Translations under genes and position numbers: made by a program
The notes under the pieces: generated by a model
Told to the model about the DNA's origin: nothing
Databases searched by the model: none
The model's input: only the letters and a program-made list of their open reading frames with translations
In this document: positions 26,392-35,136 of the stretch, piece by piece
How the letters are laid out: each line of letters begins with the position of its first letter
Numbering within the stretch: position 1 is the first letter of the stretch
NCBI GenBank assembly: GCA_947476625.1
Contig: CANJRA010000002.1
Coordinates: forward strand, 1 to 64,000
Length of the DNA: 64,000 bases
DNA from: Fidelibacterota bacterium
Lineage (GTDB): Bacteria > Pseudomonadota > Alphaproteobacteria > Rhodospirillales > Rhodospirillaceae
Direction: 5' to 3'

Positions 26392-27822
26392 ATGAGCGAT
26401 TTGTCATCCCCGCCGGACGCTAATTCTAACGCCGCCGCCTTCACGGTCTCGGAACTCGCGGCCAGCCTGAAGCGGACGGTTGAGGATTCGTTTGGCTATG
26501 TGAAGGTCAGGGGCGAGATTTCCCAGCCCAAAATCCCGGGTTCCGGCCACTGCTACCTGCGCCTCAAAGACGAGAACGCCTGCATCGACGCCATTATCTG
26601 GCGCGGCACCATGAGCAAGCTGTCGATCCGTCCGGAAGAAGGCATGGAGGTGATTGCCACGGGCCGCCTTACGACCTATCCGGCGCGCTCCAGTTACCAG
26701 ATTATCATCGAGTCCCTGGAGTTGGCGGGGCAGGGCGCGCTTCTGAAGCTGTTGGAAGACCGCCGCAAGAAACTCGCTGCCGAGGGTTTGTTCGACGAGA
26801 GCCGCAAAAAGTCCCTGCCGTATTTGCCGGAGGTCATCGGCGTCGTGACGTCGCCGACCGGTGCTGTGATCCGCGATATTCTGCATCGCTTGGCGGACCG
26901 CTTCCCGCGCCGGGTCATCGTCTGGCCGGTGAAGGTGCAAGGTGAAGGGGCTGCGGAAGAAATCGCTGCCGCCATTGCTGGCTTCAACGCATTGGACATC
27001 GACGGAGAGATTCCGCGACCGAGCGTGATCATCGTTGCGCGCGGCGGCGGCAGTCTCGAAGACTTATGGGCTTTCAACGAAGAGATTGTCGTGCGCGCGG
27101 CTGCGGCCTCAGACGTACCGTTGATCTCCGCCGTCGGCCACGAGACCGACTGGACATTGATCGATTATGCCTCGGACCGCCGTGCGCCGACGCCCACTGC
27201 CGCCGCCGAGATGGCGGTACCTGTTCGGTTGGAACTTCTGGCTCACGTGCAGCAGCGCCATGGACGTCTGGTGCAGGCCATCATGCGTACGCTCGAGCAA
27301 TACCGGGTTCATCTTGAAGGGCTCGTGCGCGGTATTCCACGCCTCGACATGATTGTTGCCCAGAAGACGCAAGACTTGGACGTCCTTGTCGAGCGTCTCG
27401 ATGAGGCGCCGAAGCGCATGATGACGGCGAAGAGCGAACAGCTCGCCATGCTGAGTGGGCGGTTGAACCTCGATCGCTTCTCGGCCGATCTGCGGCGGCA
27501 AGGCGACGATCTGCGTAATCTCGCGGAGCGCTCTGTGCGCGCCCTTGCACGCGCGTCCGGCGATGCAACACGGCATCTCGAAAATATCATGGCGCGGCTT
27601 GAGTCGGTTTCACCGCGCCGTGTTCTGGAACGCGGTTACGCCATTGTGAAGGATATGAATGGCGCGGTGATATCGAGCGCGCTGGCGGCGACTGGGCCAT
27701 CACTGAAGATCGAATTCGCTGACGGCGATATCGCCGTACAAACTGGCGACAACGCGCCAAAAGCAGCGCGCCTTGCACCGAAGAAAGCTACGGATACGGG
27801 TGGTCAAGGAACATTGCTGTGA
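26392..27822 (+). CDS. xseA: Exodeoxyribonuclease VII large subunit
   Basis: XseA is the catalytic large subunit of exonuclease VII, which degrades single-stranded DNA in both directions with XseB. The 476-residue product starts with an OB-fold ([28 protein letters not shown]) and carries the conserved [17 protein letters not shown] (about 142), [14 protein letters not shown] (about 223) and [20 protein letters not shown] (about 251). A long coiled-coil middle follows, then [13 protein letters not shown] near the end. The start ATG 26392 is the first Met of the conserved region. xseB is not adjacent, as is common in this class. M23 peptidase follows with overlapping stop and start. Confidence 0.95.
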   Translation: MSDLSSPPDANSNAAAFTVSELAASLKRTVEDSFGYVKVRGEISQPKIPGSGHCYLRLKDENACIDAIIWRGTMSKLSIRPEEGMEVIATGRLTTYPARSSYQIIIESLELAGQGALLKLLEDRRKKLAAEGLFDESRKKSLPYLPEVIGVVTSPTGAVIRDILHRLADRFPRRVIVWPVKVQGEGAAEEIAAAIAGFNALDIDGEIPRPSVIIVARGGGSLEDLWAFNEEIVVRAAAASDVPLISAVGHETDWTLIDYASDRRAPTPTAAAEMAVPVRLELLAHVQQRHGRLVQAIMRTLEQYRVHLEGLVRGIPRLDMIVAQKTQDLDVLVERLDEAPKRMMTAKSEQLAMLSGRLNLDRFSADLRRQGDDLRNLAERSVRALARASGDATRHLENIMARLESVSPRRVLERGYAIVKDMNGAVISSALAATGPSLKIEFADGDIAVQTGDNAPKAARLAPKKATDTGGQGTLL

Positions 27823-28637
27823 TGCGCTGGGCGATACTTTTTTCTTATGCGCTGATTTCCTTTCCGGCGCTCGCGTTTGACGTCACGCTCGCGGGACGCA
27901 TGGAGCAAGGCGGTCTTGTCATCGGCATGGCCCCGCCGGGAGCAAAGGTCACATTCGGTGATCGTGTTATTCCAGTTACGGAACGCGGCCGGTTTCTTAT
28001 CGGGCTTGGGCGCGATGCGGCGGCGTCGGCATCGCTGACAGTCACACTGCCGGACGGCGCAAAAGAAACGCGTACATTCGTTGTGGCCCCGCGCGCCTGG
28101 CAAATCGAACGCGTTGACGGTGTACCGCAGAAATTGGTGACGCCCGATCCGGAGACGGCTGAAAAAATCGCCGCCGAGAATAAACTCATGGTGGCAGCGC
28201 GCGCGCAGTTGGAACTGACGCCGTACTTTGAGGGCGGGCTCATCCGCCCGGCGGAGGGCCGCATTTCCGGCGTCTTCGGCAGCCAGCGCGTGCTGAACGG
28301 TGTGCCCCGCGACCCCCACAGCGGTCTCGACATCGCAGCACCTATCGGCACGCCCGTGCACGCAGCGGCAGACGGCATCGTCGCGCTCCAGAAAGAGAAC
28401 ATGGTGCTCACCGGTGATTCCATCGTGCTCAACCATGGTTATGGTCTGGAGACGGTCTACATCCACATGAGCGCGATTCATGTGAAGGACGGTCAGCGCG
28501 TGAAGCAGGGCGATGTTATCGGGGAAGTCGGGATGACCGGCCGCGCCAATGGGCCGCACCTGCATTTCGGTGTGACCTGGTTCAATACAAGGTTAGATCC
28601 GGAAACGATTTTGGCGGTTTTACCCGCCGCGAAGTAG
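27822..28637 (+). CDS. Exported M23-family metallopeptidase (LytM-like)
   Basis: The 271-residue product starts at ATG 27822, overlapping the xseA TGA by one base. A signal peptide (AILFSYALISFPALA) leads into an immunoglobulin-like N-terminal region, then the M23 domain with HSGLDIAAPIGTPVHAAADG (zinc His and Asp, about residues 166-185) and HLHFGV (about 246). All zinc ligands are present, so it should hydrolyse peptidoglycan cross-bridges rather than act as an EnvC-like degenerate protein. It converges on lpxK with 18 bases overlap. Confidence 0.88.
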   Translation: MRWAILFSYALISFPALAFDVTLAGRMEQGGLVIGMAPPGAKVTFGDRVIPVTERGRFLIGLGRDAAASASLTVTLPDGAKETRTFVVAPRAWQIERVDGVPQKLVTPDPETAEKIAAENKLMVAARAQLELTPYFEGGLIRPAEGRISGVFGSQRVLNGVPRDPHSGLDIAAPIGTPVHAAADGIVALQKENMVLTGDSIVLNHGYGLETVYIHMSAIHVKDGQRVKQGDVIGEVGMTGRANGPHLHFGVTWFNTRLDPETILAVLPAAK

Positions 28638-29597
28638 CGCTTTATCGAGTAAAGCATCCAACGCGCTTACATCTTCCCACCCTGCGGTGACGGTCAGCAC
28701 GTTGACCTGTTGGCGTTGATCCGGGTCCAGCCGCACAGCGTCCTTTGCCGTCGTCACGGGCAGAGCCTCGGCATTGTATGCCTGATCAAGCAACGGCTGG
28801 ATGTCGGCAGGGCCATAACCGGCATGATCGCTGAAGGGATGGAAACCAACGACCTGCGCGCCGGCCTCTACCAAAGCATTAAAGAATTTCTCCGGATCGC
28901 CGATGCCGGCGAATCCAACGACACGCTGGCCGCGCAGCGTCTGCCATTCAGGCCCGGGCGCGAGACGCGCGCGCAATACGGGAAGCCATTCGGCAAGGCG
29001 TGGCGCCAAGCCATGTGAATCCTCGCCCATCAGCACAACGGCGTCGGCCCGCGCGAGGCCTGTGGTTACCGGCTCGCGCAACGGACCCGCCGGAATAATG
29101 CGTCCATTGCCGAAGCCCAGGCGCCCATTCACAACCACGAGGGACAGATCTTTCGCCAAACCGGGATGTTGATGGCCGTCATCCATCACCAAGACGTCGG
29201 CGCCTGCCTGAATGGCGTGGGGCGCGGTGCGGGCGCGTTCACCGCCGATCCAGGTCGGGCAAATGCGTGCATGAAGCAGCGCTTCATCGCCGACTTCATC
29301 GGCGGTGTGGCTATGAGCATCTACTTTAACCGGACCTTTGAGACTGCCGCCGTAGCCGCGCAAAAGAATCCCCGGTGTGCGCCCTTGATCCTTCAGGCGC
29401 GCGGCAATGAATGTGGCCACAGGCGTTTTACCCGTGCCGCCGGCGGTGAGATTGCCGACGCAGATGACAGGTTTGGCGGCTTTATATGGAACCGTGCGCG
29501 CAATGCGCCGCGCGGTGACGGCGGCATAAATCAATCCCGCGGGCTCGAGCAGGCGCGCGATGCCGTTATCGGTTCGCCAGAAATCAGGCGCGCGCAT
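28620..29597 (-). CDS. lpxK: Tetraacyldisaccharide 4'-kinase LpxK
   Basis: LpxK phosphorylates the tetraacyl disaccharide lipid A precursor to give lipid IVA at the inner membrane. The 325-residue protein has the P-loop GNLTAGGTGKTPV (about residues 47-59), MDDGHQHPGLAKDLSLV (about 137, with the catalytic DDGxQH motif) and an N-terminal membrane-associated helix. Length is typical. It overlaps the upstream DUF374 gene by 14 bases. The usual waaA (Kdo transferase) gene between the DUF374 gene and lpxK is not here. Confidence 0.94.
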   Translation of the reverse strand: MRAPDFWRTDNGIARLLEPAGLIYAAVTARRIARTVPYKAAKPVICVGNLTAGGTGKTPVATFIAARLKDQGRTPGILLRGYGGSLKGPVKVDAHSHTADEVGDEALLHARICPTWIGGERARTAPHAIQAGADVLVMDDGHQHPGLAKDLSLVVVNGRLGFGNGRIIPAGPLREPVTTGLARADAVVLMGEDSHGLAPRLAEWLPVLRARLAPGPEWQTLRGQRVVGFAGIGDPEKFFNALVEAGAQVVGFHPFSDHAGYGPADIQPLLDQAYNAEALPVTTAKDAVRLDPDQRQQVNVLTVTAGWEDVSALDALLDKALLRGG

Positions 29598-30300
29598 GGG
29601 CAGGTTCCGCCGGCAAAATTGGACTATGACCCATCATCGTATCGGCATCGGCGCTCACGCGATTGAGTTCCCCCGCAAGTTTCTGTCTGAGCTCGGCCAG
29701 CGCGGCATCGTCGGCGTCGCGCGGCACGCTTATCGGTTCGCCCCATATCATGGCGCCCCGGCCAAAAGGCAAGGGGATGATCAGCTTATCCCACGTGTTG
29801 AGAAGGATACGACGGCTGACGGAAATAGAGGCCGGTACGATGGGGACGCCGGAGAGACGCGCGAGCATCAGGATGCCGTCGCCGACGTGCATGCGCGGTC
29901 CGCGCGGTCCATCGGGCGTGACGCCGATGCTCTCGCCGTTTTTCAAATGACGCACCAGTTGACGCACGGCTTCGCCGCCCCCGCGCGTCGACGAGCCCGC
30001 GACCGCGCTAATGCCGAAGTGCGCGACGGTGCCTGCGATCAGGCGCCCATCAGGGTGTGATGAGATCAACATATGAAACGGCTCCGGCGAAAGCCAGCAG
30101 GCCGGCATCATCGCGAGGCGGTTATGCCAGAAAGCGACGATGATGGGTTTTTGACCGGCCCACGCAGATTCTGCGACCGTGCCGTTAATGGTTTGCCAGC
30201 GCGTCGTCAATTTAACGGTGCCGATTAAACTCGCGGCAATCGCAGACAAGACGCGCTGCACGGCGGGCTTACGTCCGATATATTTTGTGAACTTACCCAC
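29584..30300 (-). CDS. DUF374 lysophospholipid acyltransferase-family protein
   Basis: The 238-residue protein has the DUF374 pattern: IVAFWHNRLAMMP, the degenerate H-x4-D acyltransferase site read here as HNR, followed by HPDGRLIAGTVAHFG, then GVTPDGPRGP (about 131) and ARLSGVPIVP. It has an N-terminal hydrophobic helix. Members sit with lpxK and waaA in many alphaproteobacteria and are thought to acylate lipid A or Kdo-linked lipids, but the substrate is not established. Here it overlaps lpxK without waaA between. The strong linkage supports a lipopolysaccharide role. Confidence 0.85.
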   Translation of the reverse strand: MGKFTKYIGRKPAVQRVLSAIAASLIGTVKLTTRWQTINGTVAESAWAGQKPIIVAFWHNRLAMMPACWLSPEPFHMLISSHPDGRLIAGTVAHFGISAVAGSSTRGGGEAVRQLVRHLKNGESIGVTPDGPRGPRMHVGDGILMLARLSGVPIVPASISVSRRILLNTWDKLIIPLPFGRGAMIWGEPISVPRDADDAALAELRQKLAGELNRVSADADTMMGHSPILPAEPAHARA

Positions 30301-30414
30301 TGTCTACGTATTCCGTCGCGGCGCGCGTTGGCAACGTGCCACGCTTCTGTCGTGCGAGGACAATAGAGGAGATCGGTCCTTAAGAACCAGAGGCCGAATT
30401 CCTTCGGGCTGGGC

Positions 30415-31464
30415 TTATGCGGCGACAGGCTTCATGTGAATCCCCTCGCCCGGGAAGTAAATTTCAGGCGGGAAGGGATGGATGTTGGCCAGGAACTGCT
30501 GCACGCTGGCCTCCCACGAATAGCTTTCGGCGTGGGCACGGCAGGCGGCCGGTGACGCGCTCAAGGCTTTCTCGACAGCCACGCCCAGGTCGGCGTGCAA
30601 GCAGCCCACGGGGGCGTCGCCGATAACATCCAGCGGACCGGCTACGGGATAAGCCGCTACGGGCACCCCGCAGGCCAGAGCCTCCAGCAGCACCAACCCA
30701 AATGTGTCGGTAAGGCTCGGGAACACGAAGACGTCGGCGGCTGCGAAATGACGCGCGAGGTCTTCGCCTTCCTTAACTCCGGCAAAGATGACGTCGGGAT
30801 ATTTCCGGGCGAGGGCCTGGAGTTGCGGGCCGTCTCCGACTACGACCTTGCTGCCGGGCTGTTTCAAGGCGAGGAAAGCCTCGATGTTCTTCTCGACGGC
30901 GACACGGCCGACATGCAAAGCAATAGGACGCGGAAGGTCCAGAAAGGCCTTGTCGCGCGGGCGGAACAGGTTGGTGTCGACGCCGCGGCTCCACCGCTTG
31001 ATATTGCGGAAGCCACGGGCTCTCAATTCAGCTTCCACGGTTTCCGTTGCCACCATCACTGACTTCGCCGGCGCATGGAAACGCTGCATGATCTTGTAGG
31101 TCCACGAAACCGGCACGTGCAGACGCGCATTCAAGTATTCGGGGAACTTGGTATGGAAGGCCGTCGTGAACGGAATATCGCGGCGCAGACAATAGCGCCG
31201 GGCCGCCATACCCAACGGACCTTCCGTGGCGATGTGAACGACGCAAGGGCGCATGCTCTCGATCTTCTTCGCCATGCGCCGGAACGGCAGCAACGCAAGT
31301 CTGATCTCGGGATAAGACGGGCAGGGAATGCTGCGGAACTGATCTGGCGTGATGGTGACGGCTTCGTGCCCGGCGGCCAGCAAATGATTTTGCAGCGCCG
31401 TCAGGGTTCGGACGACGCCATTGATTTGGGGGTGCCAGGCGTCGGTGACGATGAGTATGCGCAT
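30415..31464 (-). CDS. GT4-family glycosyltransferase
   Basis: The 349-residue protein starts at ATG 31464, MRILIVTDAWHPQINGVVRT, typical of GT-B retaining glycosyltransferases of the alpha-mannosyltransferase type. The donor-binding C-terminal domain has ALHVGRVAVEKNIEAFLAL (about 191-209), VVVGDGPQL, and VFPSLTDTFGLVLLEALACGVPVAAY with the EX7E-type motif. It is followed by nothing in the operon and is preceded by an LpxH-like phosphoesterase gene, with which it overlaps by 64 bases. GDP-mannose-dependent transfer to a lipid is the likely activity, by analogy with MgtA-like enzymes; the acceptor is unknown. Confidence 0.85.
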   Translation of the reverse strand: MRILIVTDAWHPQINGVVRTLTALQNHLLAAGHEAVTITPDQFRSIPCPSYPEIRLALLPFRRMAKKIESMRPCVVHIATEGPLGMAARRYCLRRDIPFTTAFHTKFPEYLNARLHVPVSWTYKIMQRFHAPAKSVMVATETVEAELRARGFRNIKRWSRGVDTNLFRPRDKAFLDLPRPIALHVGRVAVEKNIEAFLALKQPGSKVVVGDGPQLQALARKYPDVIFAGVKEGEDLARHFAAADVFVFPSLTDTFGLVLLEALACGVPVAAYPVAGPLDVIGDAPVGCLHADLGVAVEKALSASPAACRAHAESYSWEASVQQFLANIHPFPPEIYFPGEGIHMKPVAA

Positions 31465-32471
31465 TCTTTTGCCTTGTTGCTGACTTCCAGAGGAATCCGT
31501 GACGCGGCAACGGATAGGATGCCGAGGTCTATGCCGACATTTACGCAAACGTTCGCGGCAACCTCTTCGGCTTGCGGTTGATCGTCATCGATCTGTGTGT
31601 CGCCGGGCCGTGTGTCGGTGGGCGCGAGACCGCGCAGGTCGGCCCAGTCCAGAATTTCCCAGCGGCCGTCGTAGTGCTCGGCTAACGCCGTGCAGCTTTC
31701 GACCCAGTCGCCGTCGTTCAGGTAGGTAATGCCATCGATGTCGCGGATTTCGGCGTGATGGATGTGGCCGCAGATAACGCCGTCGGCGCCGCGTTCACGC
31801 GCGAGGCGCGCCATGGCTTGCTCGTAGTTGGAAATGAACGCGACTGCGTTCTTTACTTTGTGCTTCAGATATTTCGAGAGCGACCAGTACGGCAAGCCGA
31901 AGCGGCGGCGTAAGGCGTTGAACCAGGTATTCAGCCTCAGCGCCGCGGTGTAAGCGGTGTCGCCCAGGATCGCGAGCCATTTGGCATAGATCATCACGCC
32001 GTCGCATTCGTCGCCGTGGGCGACCAAATAGCGGCGGCCGTCGGCGCCCATGTGGATCATGTCGCGCACAACTTTGATTTGTCCGAATTCCTGGTTGAGG
32101 AAGTCGCGGGCGAATTCGTCGTGGTTGCCCGGCACATAGATGACGTCGGTACCCTTGCGCGCTTTGCGCAAGAACTTCTGTACAACGTCGTTATGTTCCT
32201 GGGTCCAGAACCAGTTTTTCTTCAAACGCCAGCCGTCGACAATATCGCCGACAAGAAAGAGCTTTTCAGATTCTGTGTGCTTGAGGAAATCGAGAAGGAA
32301 GTGGGCTTTACAGCCCCGCGTACCCAGATGAATATCGGAGATAAAGATCGTGCGAAACTTGAGGGCGTCGCCAATCGCGCGCACTATAAACTCCTGCAAA
32401 CGACGAACTCGCGCGCGCTGGATGTATGAGAAGTAAGGGTGCTTGCCTAGTGTCCGAGAGTGGCTCTTCAT
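31401..32471 (-). CDS. LpxH-like UDP-2,3-diacylglucosamine diphosphatase family metallophosphoesterase
   Basis: This calcineurin-type phosphoesterase shows TIFISDIHLGTRGCKA, LFLVGDIVDGWRLK, VPGNHDEF, AHGDECDGV and ICGHIHHAEI, the full set of metal ligands. The first ATG 32504 lacks a ribosome binding site; ATG 32471 has GAAGAG and is preferred, giving about 356 residues. Related proteins are nearer 280 residues. The last 60-70 residues here (from RPGDTQIDDDQPQAEE) are polar, unlike the family, and run 64 bases into the glycosyltransferase gene. The family makes lipid X or acts on related nucleotide-lipid substrates; the exact substrate is not known. Confidence 0.8.
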   Translation of the reverse strand: MKSHSRTLGKHPYFSYIQRARVRRLQEFIVRAIGDALKFRTIFISDIHLGTRGCKAHFLLDFLKHTESEKLFLVGDIVDGWRLKKNWFWTQEHNDVVQKFLRKARKGTDVIYVPGNHDEFARDFLNQEFGQIKVVRDMIHMGADGRRYLVAHGDECDGVMIYAKWLAILGDTAYTAALRLNTWFNALRRRFGLPYWSLSKYLKHKVKNAVAFISNYEQAMARLARERGADGVICGHIHHAEIRDIDGITYLNDGDWVESCTALAEHYDGRWEILDWADLRGLAPTDTRPGDTQIDDDQPQAEEVAANVCVNVGIDLGILSVAASRIPLEVSNKAKECAYSSSPTPGTPKSMASSEP

Positions 32472-32539
32472 GGACTCTTCACGGCGCTGTAACAGAACCG
32501 TCATTATCGAAGCCGTAGGCCCGCATTTAGGAAGCGTTC

Positions 32540-33439
32540 GTGCATAAAGTTGACGATAAGAGCGATCAGCCGCGGCGCATATTGGCGGTTTTCAATCCGG
32601 CCGCCGGCAGCCGCCGCCGGTCGCGGTTCGACCGTGTCATTGCCGCTGCGCGCGAAGCCGGGTGCCGTGTGACCGAAATGGAGACGACCTCGCCCGGCCA
32701 TGCCGAAGCGATTGCGCGCGACGTATCATCCGACGATTTCGACATCATCGCGGCTGCAGGCGGCGACGGCACCGTCAATGAAGTCGTCAACGGCCTCCAA
32801 GGCAAATCGCTCGCGATTGGGATTATTCCGCTCGGCACCGCCAATGTGCTGGCCGATGAAATTGGTCTCGGACGCAGTCCCGCCGTCATTGCCCAAACGC
32901 TGGCGCGCGGCACTATTCGTCCCGTACATGTCGGCAGTGTCAACGGTCGGCGCTTTGTGATGATGGCGGGCGCCGGTTTCGATGCGGATGTCGTGCGGGG
33001 CGTTTCTGTCGCCCTCAAGAAGCGCCTCGGCGCGTTGGCCTATGTTTGGCAGGCGGCGGTGCAAGCCTTTAAAAGAAGCCCCCCACCGTGTGAAATTTTG
33101 ATCGATGGACAGCCCTATACGGCGGCGTCCGTCGTGGTGTGCAATGGGCGGCGCTACGGCGGACCCTTCATCGCCGCTCCGGACGCGTCCCTGGCCGACG
33201 ACCGCTTTCATGTGGTGTTGATGGCCGGAACCGGCTGGATCGCTTCAGCCCGTTATGGCACGGCCCTGATCCTTGGGCGTATTTCGAAGCTGCATGATGT
33301 GAAACTCGTGATCGGGCGTGAGGTTGTCATCCTCGGCCAGATTGGCCGCCCGGTTCAAGCAGACGGCGACATCGTTGCGACGTTACCGACTGAGATCGGC
33401 GTCGTCCCGGACCCCATACGCTTGGTTTTCCCGGTTTGA
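32540..33439 (+). CDS. Diacylglycerol/lipid kinase family protein (YegS-like)
   Basis: The 299-residue protein has the DAGK catalytic core: RILAVFNPAAGSRRR (about 13-27), DIIAAAGGDGTVNEVVNGL (about 68-86, nucleotide-binding GGDGT) and IGIIPLGTANVLADEIGL. The C-terminal beta-rich domain has the GPFIAAPDASLADDRFHVV segment of lipid kinases. The start is GTG 32540, since AGGAAG lies seven bases before it. It should phosphorylate a membrane lipid such as diacylglycerol; the substrate is unknown. It is divergent from the LpxH-like gene, within an envelope-lipid gene group. Confidence 0.86.
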   Translation: MHKVDDKSDQPRRILAVFNPAAGSRRRSRFDRVIAAAREAGCRVTEMETTSPGHAEAIARDVSSDDFDIIAAAGGDGTVNEVVNGLQGKSLAIGIIPLGTANVLADEIGLGRSPAVIAQTLARGTIRPVHVGSVNGRRFVMMAGAGFDADVVRGVSVALKKRLGALAYVWQAAVQAFKRSPPPCEILIDGQPYTAASVVVCNGRRYGGPFIAAPDASLADDRFHVVLMAGTGWIASARYGTALILGRISKLHDVKLVIGREVVILGQIGRPVQADGDIVATLPTEIGVVPDPIRLVFPV

Positions 33440-33524
33440 GTTGGTACACCCTGGGCTATAGTATGGTCTTGCTCCGGCCGATTCCGGTGCCGTTCAAAAA
33501 GGCGCACTCCAAGAAGGACGCACA

Positions 33525-33782
33525 ATGAAAGACGCGATCGAGGAACTCTACAAAAAGGCCGAAGATGTCCGGACCAAGTACAAGGACGAGGCGCTGCACG
33601 ACTATCTTCTGGAAGTGGCGCAGAAGCTGCAGGACGCCGATGCCATGTATCACCACTTCGGGTATCTCTTGATGCACGTCCGCGCCAGCGTCGCGCATAC
33701 CGTGCGCCCGCCGCATCTCCAGGAAGCCATCGAACGCGCGCAGCAGTTTCTGAAGCGCTACGGCGACCAGCAGCAGAAGTAA
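33525..33782 (+). CDS. Small helical protein of unknown function
   Basis: The 85-residue product is highly charged and helical (IEELYKKAEDVRTKYKDEAL, LQEAIERAQQFLKRYGDQQ) with a central YHHFGYLLMHVRASVAHT. It has a good ribosome binding site (AAGGACG) before ATG 33525. No family is recognised. It ends two bases from the convergent pmbA stop. Codon use fits the neighbours, so it is probably a real gene. Confidence 0.6.
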   Translation: MKDAIEELYKKAEDVRTKYKDEALHDYLLEVAQKLQDADAMYHHFGYLLMHVRASVAHTVRPPHLQEAIERAQQFLKRYGDQQQK

Positions 33783-33784
33783 GG

Positions 33785-35128
33785 CTACATCCCCGCGAGC
33801 GTGAGGCCATCGATGCGCAAACTTGGCGCATCCATGCCGTACTTCAGCTCTAGATCGTTGGCGGGGGTCAGGCGTTTGAACATGTCCTTGAGGTTTCCGG
33901 CGACGGTGACTTCGTGGACCGGGTAAGTAAGCGCGCCGTTCTCGATCCAGAAGCCGACAGCGCCGCGGCTGTAATCGCCGGTCACGCCGTTCACACCCTG
34001 ACCGACCAGATCCGTCACGAACAGACCTTCCTTAATGTCGGCCATTAATTCGGTCGGACTTAAGGTGCCGGCTTCCAGCCACACATTGGTTGTACCGGGG
34101 CTGGGCGGCGATCCGGTGCCGCGACCGGCATGGCCGGTAGGTTCCAGCTTCAACTGACGCGCCGAGCGCAAATCCAGAATCCAGGTCGTGAGCTTGCCGT
34201 TGTCAATCAGGGCACGCTGTTTGTTGGCCAGTCCTTCCGCATCGCAGGGCTTAGAGCGCAAACCGCGATTACGGTGCGGGTCTTCGAAGATATTGATGCC
34301 AGGACCGAACACGTCCGTGCCCATGGCATCTTTCAAAAACGTCGTGCCGCGCGCTACCGAGCTGCCGTTAATAGCGCCCAGCAGGTGGCTCACCACGCCG
34401 CGTGCCACGCGGCTGTCGAGAATCACCGGGACTTTGCGGCTGGAAATCTTACGACCTCCGACTTTGCGCACAGCGCGTTCGCCTGCGCCGCGGCCAACGT
34501 CTTCCGGCGACTTCATGTCGGCGAAATAAACTGCGGTGGTGTAATCGTAATCGGTTTCCATGCCTGAAGCTGAATCTCCGGCAATGACCGACACGCTCAT
34601 GGACGAGCCCGAGGTTTCGTAGGCGCGCGCAAAACCGTTAGATGCAGCGATAGCGACCTGCGAGCGGCCCCATCCCGCCGACGCGCCTTCGGAATTGGTC
34701 ACACCCTTTACGTCACGCGCGGCGGCTTCGCAGGCTTTGACTTTCTCGATCAGGGTTTCGGCGGAGACTTTGGCGGGATCGCAGATGTCGAGTGTCGGCA
34801 GCGACTTCGCCAGTTGCGAGACCTCGGCGATACCGCAGTACGGATCTTCCGGCACCGTGCGCGCCATGTCGACGGCCCGCGCGACTAATTCTTTCAGCGC
34901 TTCCTTGGAACGATCCGCCGACGAAACGATGGCCTGACGTTTGCCGATCAGCACCCGCAACCCGATGTCGCCGCCTTCGGAACGCTCGAGCTGCTCGAGT
35001 TTGCCAAGGCGGTATGTGACAGAGACCGACGTGCCATCGGCGACAATCGCGTCAGCCGCATCGGCCCCGGCTTTTTTGGCGTCGGTGATGAGATCGGAAA
35101 GGATATTGAGGAGGTCAGCTTGAGACAT
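33785..35128 (-). CDS. pmbA: TldD/PmbA-family protein PmbA (TldE)
   Basis: TldD and TldE form a heterodimeric metalloprotease that trims peptides such as microcin B17 and CcdA; PmbA is the subunit without the zinc site. The 447-residue product starts at ATG 35128 (MSQADLLNILSDLI). It shows GDIGLRVLIGKRQAIVSSAD (about 53), the MSVSVIAGDSASGMETDYDY segment (about 183) and GVNGVTGDYSRGAVGFWIENG (about 392), all typical of PmbA. TldD is not in the window. It precedes nothing in the same direction and is nine bases downstream of ubiD. Confidence 0.92.
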   Translation of the reverse strand: MSQADLLNILSDLITDAKKAGADAADAIVADGTSVSVTYRLGKLEQLERSEGGDIGLRVLIGKRQAIVSSADRSKEALKELVARAVDMARTVPEDPYCGIAEVSQLAKSLPTLDICDPAKVSAETLIEKVKACEAAARDVKGVTNSEGASAGWGRSQVAIAASNGFARAYETSGSSMSVSVIAGDSASGMETDYDYTTAVYFADMKSPEDVGRGAGERAVRKVGGRKISSRKVPVILDSRVARGVVSHLLGAINGSSVARGTTFLKDAMGTDVFGPGINIFEDPHRNRGLRSKPCDAEGLANKQRALIDNGKLTTWILDLRSARQLKLEPTGHAGRGTGSPPSPGTTNVWLEAGTLSPTELMADIKEGLFVTDLVGQGVNGVTGDYSRGAVGFWIENGALTYPVHEVTVAGNLKDMFKRLTPANDLELKYGMDAPSLRIDGLTLAGM

Positions 35129-35136
35129 GACTGTGT

